From contig NZ_CP087585.1 in the NCBI RefSeq assembly GCF_022200785.1, positions 434,001 through 498,000 of the forward strand: 64,000 bases of DNA, in the 5' to 3' direction. The notes under the pieces are model-generated. The model searched no databases. It was not told the origin of the DNA and was given only the letters and a program-made list of their open reading frames with translations. The position numbers and the translations under genes are program-made. Origin of the DNA: Pedobacter mucosus. Lineage in GTDB: Bacteria; Bacteroidota; Bacteroidia; Sphingobacteriales; Sphingobacteriaceae. Positions 16,210 to 24,559 of this stretch are shown one piece after another. Position 1 is the stretch's first letter. Every line of letters begins with the position of its first letter.

Positions 16210-17070
16210 GTGAAGAAGCTAAAAGAAATTACAAAAGAACTTAGACTATTAATAGATCAGCAGGATGAAAATCGGCATTTATTAATAAGAAAATTCATTC
16301 TGTATTCCCCAAAAATGCCATTGAGGTTGCACCAACAGCAGTTAATAGCGGAATCTAAGCAATTTCAGTTGAGCGTTTACGATGCTTACTTTACACAATC
16401 TAACTTAAATATAAATTGTTTTAGCTGGGGAAAAGGAAAAACAAAAGTTTTACTTACACATGGTTGGGCATCTAAAGGATTAGATTTTTATGAGTTAATT
16501 GTTGAGCTTCGAAAAATAGATGATCTGGAGATTATTACCTTTGATGCGCCTGGAAACGGAAGCTCAATATCTGAACTTTCCAACCTAATTTTATATGTAA
16601 ATTCTATTAAAGCCATCTATAGTAATTACGCAAAACCAAACATCATTATAGGTCATTCTTTAGGTGTCATGGCAAATGCAATCGCAATTCAGGAATTAGC
16701 TTTTGAGCCTGATTTATCAATTAGTATTGCTCCATTAATTAGATTGAAAGAAAATTTTGAACAAAGCTTAAATCTGCTTGAAATTACCCAAACGGATCAA
16801 GAAACTTTTTTTACAAATTTTGCAGACGAGGTCAATGTTCCGGCAAGTCACTTTAACATTATAGAAAGATATACGCCGAATGCAAATCAAAATCATTTTT
16901 TAGCTTTTGATCCCGATGATTATATCTCTCCGTACGCTTACTTAAAGGATTTTTTAGACATCAATCCTAGCATTAATGCTAAATCTTATCATGATATTGG
17001 GCACTATAAAATATTAAAGTCTGCGGTTCTAATAAATGATGTTGTTGAAAAGGTGAAAATATTGGCCTAA
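16210..17070 (+). CDS. Alpha/beta hydrolase
   Basis: 286 residues from a GTG start. The oxyanion motif appears as LLTHGWASKGLDFYE, the nucleophile elbow as IIGHSLGVMANAIA (Ser in G-H-S-L-G), an acid candidate near the C-terminal DPDDYISP, and the catalytic His in YHDIGHYKILKS. The roughly 50-residue N-terminal segment is helical and Lys/Gln-rich. The substrate is not predictable; esterase or thioesterase would fit. It probably shares a transcript with the MazG-like gene. Confidence 0.82.
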   Translation: MKKLKEITKELRLLIDQQDENRHLLIRKFILYSPKMPLRLHQQQLIAESKQFQLSVYDAYFTQSNLNINCFSWGKGKTKVLLTHGWASKGLDFYELIVELRKIDDLEIITFDAPGNGSSISELSNLILYVNSIKAIYSNYAKPNIIIGHSLGVMANAIAIQELAFEPDLSISIAPLIRLKENFEQSLNLLEITQTDQETFFTNFADEVNVPASHFNIIERYTPNANQNHFLAFDPDDYISPYAYLKDFLDINPSINAKSYHDIGHYKILKSAVLINDVVEKVKILA

Positions 17071-17217
17071 AAACTAAATTCATTTGGCGTTTTCTAAGCT
17101 TTTTAAGCAAACATTTTTTAATATTTTACTTGTGAATTGATAAGAAAACTAACCTATTTTATGTTGCGGGAATAGAGTGTAAACCTATTAATATAGACTA
17201 ATACACCCAAAGCAAAT

Positions 17218-17236
17218 CATAACAGTGCATAACAGT
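17218..17236. promoter_or_regulatory. Direct repeat upstream of the rhamnose operon, candidate operator
   Basis: CATAACAGT occurs twice (17218-17226 and 17228-17236) with a 10-base period, one helical turn, about 50 bases before the rhaT start. That position and spacing suit binding of a dimeric regulator such as the GntR protein encoded at the operon's end. The site is a proposal from position and repeat structure only. Confidence 0.4.
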
Positions 17237-17286
17237 TAAAGTTTTCAATTGCCCTATTTTAGACCAACCAAATATCTAAATAGCGT

Positions 17287-18378
17287 ATGCAGGCAATACT
17301 AGGCGTAATTTTTCATTTTATCGGGGGTTTCGCTTCTGGTAGTTTTTACATTCCATACAAAAAAGTTAAAGGTTGGGCTTGGGAAAGTTATTGGATCGTT
17401 GGCGGAATTTTTTCATGGCTAATCGTTCCACCTTTAGCAGCGTTTTTAACCATTCCTAATTTTACAGATATCATTGCAAGTGCAGATGGTAAAATCCTTT
17501 TAATCACTTATTTATTTGGTGTACTTTGGGGAATCGGTGGCTTAACTTATGGTTTAGGCGTTCGATATTTAGGCGTATCCTTAGGTAGCAGTATCATCTT
17601 GGGTTTATGCATGGTACTTGGATCAATCCTTCCATCAATTTATTTTGAAGTATTTCCTCAAGCCGGTAAAGATACTTTTTCTATGTTTCTTCATACCGAT
17701 TGGGGTCGCATGGTTTTATTAGGTCTTTTTGTCTGCGTTGTAGGAATTGTTATCTGCGGTAAAGCAGGAACAATGAAAGAAAAAGAAATTAATTCAGCTG
17801 TTACCGATCCTCATGGATTGGAAGTAAAAACTGAGTTTAAATTCGGATTAGGTTTATTTGTCGGGATAGTTTCAGGCGTGTTAAGTGCTTGTTTTAACTT
17901 CGGTATAGAAGCTGGTAAACCAATGGCTGATGCTGCTAATTCAATTTGGAAAGCTTCAAACCCTGCTGAAACCGGAAATTTCCTTTTCCAAAATAATGTA
18001 ACTTATATTATTATCCTTTGGGGTGGTTTAACCACTAATTTCATTTGGTGTATGGTTTTAAACGCCAGAAACAAAACATTTGGCGATTACACAAAGCGGA
18101 CAACGCCCTTATTAAAAAACTACATATTTTCTGCTTTGGCAGGTACAACCTGGTTTCTTCAATTCTTTTTTTACGGAATGGGAGAGAGTAAAATGGGCAA
18201 CGGTGCGAGTTCATGGATTTTACATATGGCCTTCATTATCCTTATTGCAAACATTTGGGGTTTAGTACTTAAGGAATGGAAAGGCGTCTCAAGAAAAACA
18301 CTGATAACCGTTTTAGTAGGTATTTTAACCATCATAGCATCAGTTTTAATTGTTGGCTATGGTAATTCAATTAAATAA
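17287..18378 (+). CDS. rhaT: L-rhamnose/H+ symporter RhaT
   Basis: 363 residues with about ten hydrophobic segments. It begins ILGVIFHFIGGFASGSFYIP, a typical RhaT N-terminus, and has LGVRYLGVSLGSSIILGLC and WFLQFFFYGMGESKMG in the family's order. Length matches E. coli RhaT (344). It imports L-rhamnose with protons across the inner membrane. First gene of the rha operon; the aldolase fusion begins 26 bases after its stop. Confidence 0.93.
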   Translation: MQAILGVIFHFIGGFASGSFYIPYKKVKGWAWESYWIVGGIFSWLIVPPLAAFLTIPNFTDIIASADGKILLITYLFGVLWGIGGLTYGLGVRYLGVSLGSSIILGLCMVLGSILPSIYFEVFPQAGKDTFSMFLHTDWGRMVLLGLFVCVVGIVICGKAGTMKEKEINSAVTDPHGLEVKTEFKFGLGLFVGIVSGVLSACFNFGIEAGKPMADAANSIWKASNPAETGNFLFQNNVTYIIILWGGLTTNFIWCMVLNARNKTFGDYTKRTTPLLKNYIFSALAGTTWFLQFFFYGMGESKMGNGASSWILHMAFIILIANIWGLVLKEWKGVSRKTLITVLVGILTIIASVLIVGYGNSIK

Positions 18379-18404
18379 TTTTAAAGAAATAACATAATAT
18401 ATAC

Positions 18405-20525
18405 ATGTCTGTCAAAGAAACAAATTACAAGTACGTAAGCTATTTGTGGGATGAAGAAGAAGCTGCAAAATTAGCTGGTGATGAAGTAGCATTATTAATT
18501 TATCGCTCAAATTTATTGGGTGCTGATTTACGCCTAACCAATTATGGTGGTGGAAACACATCATGTAAGTTATTAGAAAAAGATCCATTAACTGGATCTG
18601 AAACCGAGGTAATGTGGGTAAAAGGTTCTGGTGGCGATTTAGGTACTTTAAAGAAAAGCGGTTTAGCTGCACTTTATGTAGATCGTTTACGTAGCCTTAA
18701 AAATATTTATCGTGGTGTAGAGCACGAAGATGAAATGGTTGAACTATTTAATCACTGCATTTTCGATTTAAGTTCAAAAGCGCCTTCAATTGATACGCCT
18801 TTACATGGGTTTTTACCATTTGCGCATATCGATCACTTACATCCTGATGCTGCTATTGCAATTGCGGCTGCAAAAGATGGAAAGAAGATTACAGAAGAAT
18901 TATTTGGTGGAACAATTGGTTGGGTTGAATGGAAAAAACCTGGTTTCGAATTAGGACTTCAATTAAAACAATGTTTGGATGAGAATCCAGGAATCCGCGG
19001 AATTATGTTGGGTTCTCATGGTTTATTCACATGGGGAGATACTGCTTACGAAAGTTACATTAATACGCTAGATGTAATTGAAATTTGCTCCGATTATCTT
19101 AACCAAAATTACGGTAAGAAAGCTCCAGTTTTCGGCGGACAAAAAATAGAAAGCGCAACTGAAGATTTACGTAAAAAACAAGCTGCAACTTTAGCGCCGG
19201 TACTGCGTGGTTTATGTTCTTCTAAACAACACATGATTGGTCATTTTACTGATGATGCTCGTGTTTTGGAATTTATAAATTCTAATGATTTATCTCGCCT
19301 TGCGCCAATGGGTACAAGTTGTCCTGATCATTTCCTTCGTACAAAAATTAGTCCTTTGGTTTTAGATTTGCAAAGCGATGCCGATCTAACAGATACAAAA
19401 GCTTTAAAACTAGCCCTTGAGCCAGTTTTTGAAGCCTACAGAAAAATGTATACTGATTATTATGAAACTTGTAAGCATGATAATAGTCCTGCGATTCGTG
19501 ATACCAATCCAGTTGTAATTTTATATCCAGGTATTGGAATGTTTACTTTTTCAAAAGATAAACAAACCGCAAGGGTAGCAGCAGAATTTTATACGAATGC
19601 TATTAATGTAATGAAAGGTGCAGAAGCAATTTCTGAATATACCTCATTACCACATCAAGAAGCATTTAACATTGAATATTGGTTGTTAGAGGAAGCAAAA
19701 CTTCAACGTATGCCAAAACCAAAACCACTTACGGGTAAAATTGCCTTAATTACAGGTAGTGCTGGTGGAATTGGAAAAGCAATTGCTAAAAAGTTCGTTT
19801 CTGAAGGTGGCGTTGTCATCTTAAATGATATGAATGCAGAGCGTTTAGAAGCTGCTGGAAAAGAATTTTCAACTCAGTTTGGTAAAGATTCTTATAGCAC
19901 TACGCTTTTAGATGTAACCAGTCAAGAAGATATTGATAAGGCTTTTGATGATGCTGCTTTAGCATTTGGTGGAATTGATATCGTGGTAAATAACGCTGGT
20001 TTATCAATTTCTAAAACCATTGGTGATACCACTGAAAAAGATTGGGATTTATTATATGATGTGTTAGTTAAAGGCCAGTTTTTTATCACTCAAGCGGCTG
20101 CAAAAACAATGCAAAAGCAAAATATTGGTGGCGATGTTATCAATATTGTGAGTAAAAACGCATTAGTTAGCGGACCAAACAATGCTGGTTATGGTAGTGC
20201 CAAAGCTGCCCAATTACATTTAAGCAGATTAAATGCTGCAGAATTAGGTGCAGATCATATTCGTGTAAATGTTGTAAATCCAGATGCTGTAATTAGCGAT
20301 AGTAATATTTGGGCTGGTGGATGGGCCGAAGGCAGAGCAAAAGCTTACGGCATTACTGTAGCTGAATTACCTGCTTATTACGCCGGACGTACTTTGCTTA
20401 ATCAAATTATTTTACCTGATGATATTGCAAACGCTTGTTTTGCTTTCGTCGGTGGATTGTTGCAAAAATCTACTGGAAATGTCTTAAATGTAGATGGCGG
20501 AGTTGCCGTTGCATTTGTTAGATAA
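18405..20525 (+). CDS. Bifunctional rhamnulose-1-phosphate aldolase / lactaldehyde (short-chain) dehydrogenase
   Basis: 706 residues, two enzymes in one chain. Residues 1 to about 430 are a class II aldolase/adducin domain, with metal-ligand region GFLPFAHIDHLHPDAAIAI and LGSHGLFTWGDTAYESY. Residues about 440-706 are a short-chain dehydrogenase, with nucleotide motif LITGSAGGIGKAIAKKF, NNAGLS, and catalytic YGSAKAAQLH. The aldolase splits L-rhamnulose 1-phosphate to DHAP and L-lactaldehyde, and the SDR half likely oxidises the lactaldehyde. This is the RhaEW-type fusion known from Bacillus and Bacteroidota. It replaces separate rhaD and a dedicated lactaldehyde enzyme. Confidence 0.9.
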   Translation: MSVKETNYKYVSYLWDEEEAAKLAGDEVALLIYRSNLLGADLRLTNYGGGNTSCKLLEKDPLTGSETEVMWVKGSGGDLGTLKKSGLAALYVDRLRSLKNIYRGVEHEDEMVELFNHCIFDLSSKAPSIDTPLHGFLPFAHIDHLHPDAAIAIAAAKDGKKITEELFGGTIGWVEWKKPGFELGLQLKQCLDENPGIRGIMLGSHGLFTWGDTAYESYINTLDVIEICSDYLNQNYGKKAPVFGGQKIESATEDLRKKQAATLAPVLRGLCSSKQHMIGHFTDDARVLEFINSNDLSRLAPMGTSCPDHFLRTKISPLVLDLQSDADLTDTKALKLALEPVFEAYRKMYTDYYETCKHDNSPAIRDTNPVVILYPGIGMFTFSKDKQTARVAAEFYTNAINVMKGAEAISEYTSLPHQEAFNIEYWLLEEAKLQRMPKPKPLTGKIALITGSAGGIGKAIAKKFVSEGGVVILNDMNAERLEAAGKEFSTQFGKDSYSTTLLDVTSQEDIDKAFDDAALAFGGIDIVVNNAGLSISKTIGDTTEKDWDLLYDVLVKGQFFITQAAAKTMQKQNIGGDVINIVSKNALVSGPNNAGYGSAKAAQLHLSRLNAAELGADHIRVNVVNPDAVISDSNIWAGGWAEGRAKAYGITVAELPAYYAGRTLLNQIILPDDIANACFAFVGGLLQKSTGNVLNVDGGVAVAFVR

Positions 20526-20538
20526 ACATGAAGCAGCC

Positions 20539-20690
20539 TTGGTCTGTGTCCTCACAGACCAAAAAATATAAACAGTAGCATAAACAATACTTTATAAATT
20601 TTTTTAGTCATTTTTCGATCTGTACTTTCACAGATCGAAAAATACTTTAAATATTATATCAATTTATCATCGGTCTGTGCCTTCGCAGAC
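20539..20690. repeat. Three related hairpins between the aldolase fusion and rhaI
   Basis: Hairpin 1 (20539-20562) is TTGGTCTGTG with CACAGACCAA, loop TCCT. Hairpin 2 (20611-20642) has a 13-bp perfect stem TTTTTCGATCTGT/ACAGATCGAAAAA. Hairpin 3 (20673-20690) is GTCTGTG with CGCAGAC, loop CCTT, one G-T pair. All share the core GRTCTGTR...CACAGAYC. They may be REP-like elements or RNA processing/stability signals that set isomerase and kinase expression within the operon. Confidence 0.8.
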
Positions 20691-20739
20691 AGAAATTAAA
20701 AGGCGATTAAATTCGTCTGTTAACCTAAACCGAATATCA

Positions 20740-22023
20740 ATGAATATTGACCAGAAACAAATTGAAACTTATAACGACTCTCTTCTAACTTCACATCAGC
20801 GTAAAATAAATTTTTTAAAAGAAGATTGGTCGCATGTTGATTTAGAAAGTGTAATCCAGAAATTAGTGGATTTTCAAATTGCCATTCCAAGCTGGGCTTT
20901 AGGTACTGGCGGAACAAGATTTGGTCGTTTTGCAAGTAATGGAGGCGAACCTCGAACCATCGAAGAAAAAATTGAAGATGTTGGTTTGTTACATGCTTTA
21001 AACGGTGCAAGTGGTGCAATTTCGTTGCATATTCCTTGGGATATCCCGCAAAATGCAGAAGCCTTAAAAACATTAGCTTCTGGATATGGATTAAAATTTG
21101 ATGCGGTAAATTCAAATACTTTTCAAGATCAGGCAGATTCTCCTTATAGCTATAAATTTGGTTCACTTCAAAATGTAAACAAAGCAATTCGTAAACAGGC
21201 TATTGACCACAATATTGAAGTAATTAAACAAGGTATTGCATTAGGTTCTGATGCTTTAACCGTTTGGCTTGCTGATGGATCTTGCTTTCCTGGACAATTA
21301 AATTTCCGTAAAGCTTTTGAAAATACGTTAGAAAGTTTACAAGAAATTTATTCGGGTTTGCCAGAAAACTGGAAAGTATTTGTAGAATATAAAGCGTTTG
21401 AACCTAATTTTTATTCAACAACAGTTGGAGATTGGGGTCAATCATTACTATATGCATCTAAATTGGGTAAAAAAGCTTATACACTTGTAGATTTAGGTCA
21501 CCATTTACCAAATGCAAACATTGAGCAAATTGTTGCTTTACTATTAATGGAAGGTAAATTAGGTGGTTTTCACTTTAATGATTCCAAATATGGTGATGAT
21601 GATTTAACCGCTGGAAGTATCAAACCATATCAACTTTTCTTAATTTTTAATGAATTGGTTGAAGGTATGGATGCAAAAGGAATGAATCATGCTAAAGATT
21701 TAGGGTGGATGATTGATGCATCTCACAATGTAAAAGATCCTTTAGAGGATTTATTACAATCTGTTGAAGCCATTATGATTGCTTATGCACAAGCACTTTT
21801 GGTGGATAGAAAAGCATTAAACGAAGCGCAGGATAATAATGATGTAGCTCGTTGTCAGGAAATTTTACAACATACTTTCCGTAGTGATTTAAGGGCTTTA
21901 GTTGCAGAAGCAAGATTAAGAGCTGGTGCATCATTATCGCCAATTGGTTTATACCGCGACTTAAATTGCAGAACAAATTTAGTTAACCAACGTGGTTTAA
22001 ATACTGTTGCTACAGGTTTATAA
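20740..22023 (+). CDS. rhaI: L-rhamnose isomerase, RhaI (Pseudomonas stutzeri) type
   Basis: 427 residues from the ATG at 20740; an upstream in-frame GTG at 20677 falls inside the third hairpin and is unlikely. A TIM-barrel sugar isomerase with the segments GASGAISLHIPWDIPQNAE, VFVEYKAFEPNFYSTTVG, LVDLGHHLPNANIEQI and GGFHFNDSKYGDDDL, where the Glu, Asp and His residues bind the divalent metals. It converts L-rhamnose to L-rhamnulose. The kinase follows 15 bases later. Confidence 0.92.
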   Translation: MNIDQKQIETYNDSLLTSHQRKINFLKEDWSHVDLESVIQKLVDFQIAIPSWALGTGGTRFGRFASNGGEPRTIEEKIEDVGLLHALNGASGAISLHIPWDIPQNAEALKTLASGYGLKFDAVNSNTFQDQADSPYSYKFGSLQNVNKAIRKQAIDHNIEVIKQGIALGSDALTVWLADGSCFPGQLNFRKAFENTLESLQEIYSGLPENWKVFVEYKAFEPNFYSTTVGDWGQSLLYASKLGKKAYTLVDLGHHLPNANIEQIVALLLMEGKLGGFHFNDSKYGDDDLTAGSIKPYQLFLIFNELVEGMDAKGMNHAKDLGWMIDASHNVKDPLEDLLQSVEAIMIAYAQALLVDRKALNEAQDNNDVARCQEILQHTFRSDLRALVAEARLRAGASLSPIGLYRDLNCRTNLVNQRGLNTVATGL

Positions 22024-22038
22024 TTTTAAAAAGTAAAA

Positions 22039-23418
22039 ATGCCTAAGCCAGTTATTGCCATATTTGATGTAGGAAAAACGAATAAAAAACTGTTCCTAAT
22101 CGATGAAAATTACAATATCGTTTATGAAAGATCTGCTCGATTTGTAGAAACGGTAGACGAAGACGGGGAGCCTTGTGAAAACTTGGAAAGCCTGCGTTTA
22201 TCTGTTTATGATTCCTTAAATCAAGTTCTACTATTAAAAGAGTTTGATATTAAAGCCGTAAATTTTTCTTCATATGGAGCAAGTTTTGTTTACCTCGATG
22301 AAAAAGGAAAACCATTAACACCGCTTTATAATTACTTAAAAGATTACCCAGAGACGCTTAAAAAAGAATTTTATGAAACCTATGGAGGAGAAGAGAAGAT
22401 TTCATTAGAAACTGCTTCTCCTATATTAGGAAGTTTAAATTCTGGAATGCAACTGTATCGTTTAAAAAAAGAACGACCAGTGCTTTTTGACAAAATAAAA
22501 TATGCGCTACATTTACCTCAGTATTTAAGTTATTTAATAACAGGCAAAGCTGTTGCGGATATTACCAGTATTGGATGCCATACGCAACTGTGGGATTTTA
22601 ATGAAAATAGCTACCACAATTGGGTTATTGATGAAAAAATTGATCAAAAGTTTGGAGCGTTTACTCCAGCAGATTCAAGTTCTGAAACAACATTCGAAGG
22701 TAAAAAATTTCAGGTAGGAGTAGGGTTGCATGATAGTTCAGCGGCCTTAATTCCTTATTTAGCAAACTTTTCGTCACCATTTATTCTGCTTTCTACCGGT
22801 ACATGGTGTATCAGTTTAAATCCTTTTAATCAAGAACCTTTAACCTTATCGGAGCTTAAAGAAGATTGCCTTTGTTATATGCATTTTAAAGGAAAAGCGG
22901 TTAAAGCATCCCGAATTTTTGCAGGTAATGAACATGAAATTCAGCTTAAAAGGATTGCAGATCATTTTGATCGGGCAGCGTACCTTTTTAAACACTTAAA
23001 ATTCAATCCTGCCATGATTTTAAAACTGGCAAATAAAATTCCTGAAAATCAAAAAGATCAACAGGAATTCACAGCGAATTCTGCTTTCCCAGCTCGTGAA
23101 ATGGAGTTGTTTCAAACAGCAGAAGAAGCGTATCATCAACTTATTTTTGATTTGATTAAGCAACAGATTTACTCTTTGCGATTAATTCTAAATCCTGGGG
23201 TGAAAAGAATTTTTGTTGATGGAGGATTTGGTAAAAATGCAATTTATATGCATCTTTTGGCAACCTCACTTCCAGATATTGAAGTTTACGCATCATCAGT
23301 TTCGCAAGCAACCGCTATCGGAACGGCTTTAGCCATAAATGATGCCTGGAATACGAATGCAACACCAAGCGACATTATACAGCTGAAATATTACTCAGCA
23401 ATCCAAAGAACATTGTAA
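22039..23418 (+). CDS. rhaB: L-rhamnulokinase-like FGGY carbohydrate kinase
   Basis: 459 residues. It starts with the FGGY ATP-binding signature IAIFDVGKTNKKLFLIDEN and contains the second-domain motifs ILLSTGTWCISLNPF and RIFVDGGFGKNAIYMHLL, with length as expected. It phosphorylates L-rhamnulose to rhamnulose 1-phosphate, the substrate of the aldolase fusion encoded upstream. It shows only moderate similarity to E. coli RhaB by eye; the substrate assignment comes mainly from operon position, 15 bases after rhaI. Confidence 0.85.
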   Translation: MPKPVIAIFDVGKTNKKLFLIDENYNIVYERSARFVETVDEDGEPCENLESLRLSVYDSLNQVLLLKEFDIKAVNFSSYGASFVYLDEKGKPLTPLYNYLKDYPETLKKEFYETYGGEEKISLETASPILGSLNSGMQLYRLKKERPVLFDKIKYALHLPQYLSYLITGKAVADITSIGCHTQLWDFNENSYHNWVIDEKIDQKFGAFTPADSSSETTFEGKKFQVGVGLHDSSAALIPYLANFSSPFILLSTGTWCISLNPFNQEPLTLSELKEDCLCYMHFKGKAVKASRIFAGNEHEIQLKRIADHFDRAAYLFKHLKFNPAMILKLANKIPENQKDQQEFTANSAFPAREMELFQTAEEAYHQLIFDLIKQQIYSLRLILNPGVKRIFVDGGFGKNAIYMHLLATSLPDIEVYASSVSQATAIGTALAINDAWNTNATPSDIIQLKYYSAIQRTL

Positions 23419-23481
23419 ATTCTTAATTCTGTTGAAGATTTTCTTTCTATATTCGAAGATCTTTGTACTTAAGAACGAACT

Positions 23482-24513
23482 GTGAAACCGGAAGAATTAA
23501 TAGCGTATATTGATGTTGATGAGTATTCATCAACACCCAAATATAAACAGTTAACAAATGCTATTTTAACAGCAATAGAAACTGGAAGACTTAAAAAAGG
23601 CAACTTGTTGCCATCAATTAATGAACTCAGTTTTAGCTTAGAAATTTCAAGAGACACTGCCGAAAAAGGCTATAGAAACTTGAGAAAACTTGGCGTTGTT
23701 GATTCCGTTCCTGGTAAAGGGTATTTTATTGTTAATACAGATTTCTCTAGAAAGCTTAAAATATGTTTGTTATTTAACAAGCTCAGTACACACAAAAAGA
23801 TTGTTTACGATTCTTTTACCAAAACCATTGGAGAGCAGGCATCCATAGATTTTTATATCTACAATAATGATTTTGCGCTTTTTAAAAAGATGATTATTAA
23901 CAAAAGGGATGATTATTCTCATTTTGTTATTATCCCACATTTTTTAGAAGGTGGAGAAAATGCACATGAAATTATCAATACCATTCCAAAAGAGAAATTA
24001 ATTATATTAGATAAATTGCTGCCTGGCGTTACAGGCGATTATGCTGCGGCCTATGAGAATTTTGCTCAGGATATTTATGCCGCTTTAGAGCAAGCATTAG
24101 AGCGTTTATCTCATTACGATACCTTGAAAATTATTTTTCCTAAAAACAGTTATTTTCCCCAAGAAATTTTATCAGGTTTTTATCGTTTTTGTCAGCAATA
24201 TGCATTTAATCACAAGGTGATTCACAACATTAAAGATGAAGAAATAAATGCCGGTGAAGTTTATATTAATCTTATGGAAGATGATTTGGTCACTTTGATA
24301 GAACGGTTAATTACAAATAAATTAAAAGTGGGCAAAGATGTTGGCGTAATATCTTACAATGAAACAGCGCTCAAAAGAATTATTTTAGATGGCATTACAA
24401 CAATTTCTACTGATTTTACTAAACTAGGAAGTTTAGCGGCAGAGTTTATACTTAAAAATAAAGCTGAGAAAATCGAAGTTCCGTTTTACCTTAAACTTAG
24501 AAATTCGCTTTAA
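23482..24513 (+). CDS. GntR-family regulator with LacI-like effector domain, probable rhamnose regulator
   Basis: 343 residues from a GTG start. Residues about 10-75 are a GntR winged helix-turn-helix (KYKQLTNAILTAIETGRLKK, LPSINELSFSLEISRDTAEK, VPGKGYFIV). The remainder (LKICLLFNKLSTHKKIVYDS, VGVISYNETALKRIILDGI, TISTDFTKLGSLAAEFIL) looks like a periplasmic-binding-protein fold of the LacI type rather than a FadR or HutC domain. This GntR + PBP-like combination is known in Bacteroidota sugar operons. It is the last gene of the rha operon and the obvious candidate regulator, probably sensing rhamnose or rhamnulose. Confidence 0.85.
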   Translation: MKPEELIAYIDVDEYSSTPKYKQLTNAILTAIETGRLKKGNLLPSINELSFSLEISRDTAEKGYRNLRKLGVVDSVPGKGYFIVNTDFSRKLKICLLFNKLSTHKKIVYDSFTKTIGEQASIDFYIYNNDFALFKKMIINKRDDYSHFVIIPHFLEGGENAHEIINTIPKEKLIILDKLLPGVTGDYAAAYENFAQDIYAALEQALERLSHYDTLKIIFPKNSYFPQEILSGFYRFCQQYAFNHKVIHNIKDEEINAGEVYINLMEDDLVTLIERLITNKLKVGKDVGVISYNETALKRIILDGITTISTDFTKLGSLAAEFILKNKAEKIEVPFYLKLRNSL

Positions 24514-24559
24514 TTTTATAGGTCAAATCAACTAAGTTGTTATAGCAGTTTCGGAATAA

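Noticed and set aside
20677..20739. Longer N-terminus for rhaI from a GTG
   Set aside because: The extra 21 codons lie in the third hairpin and are not part of the isomerase family.
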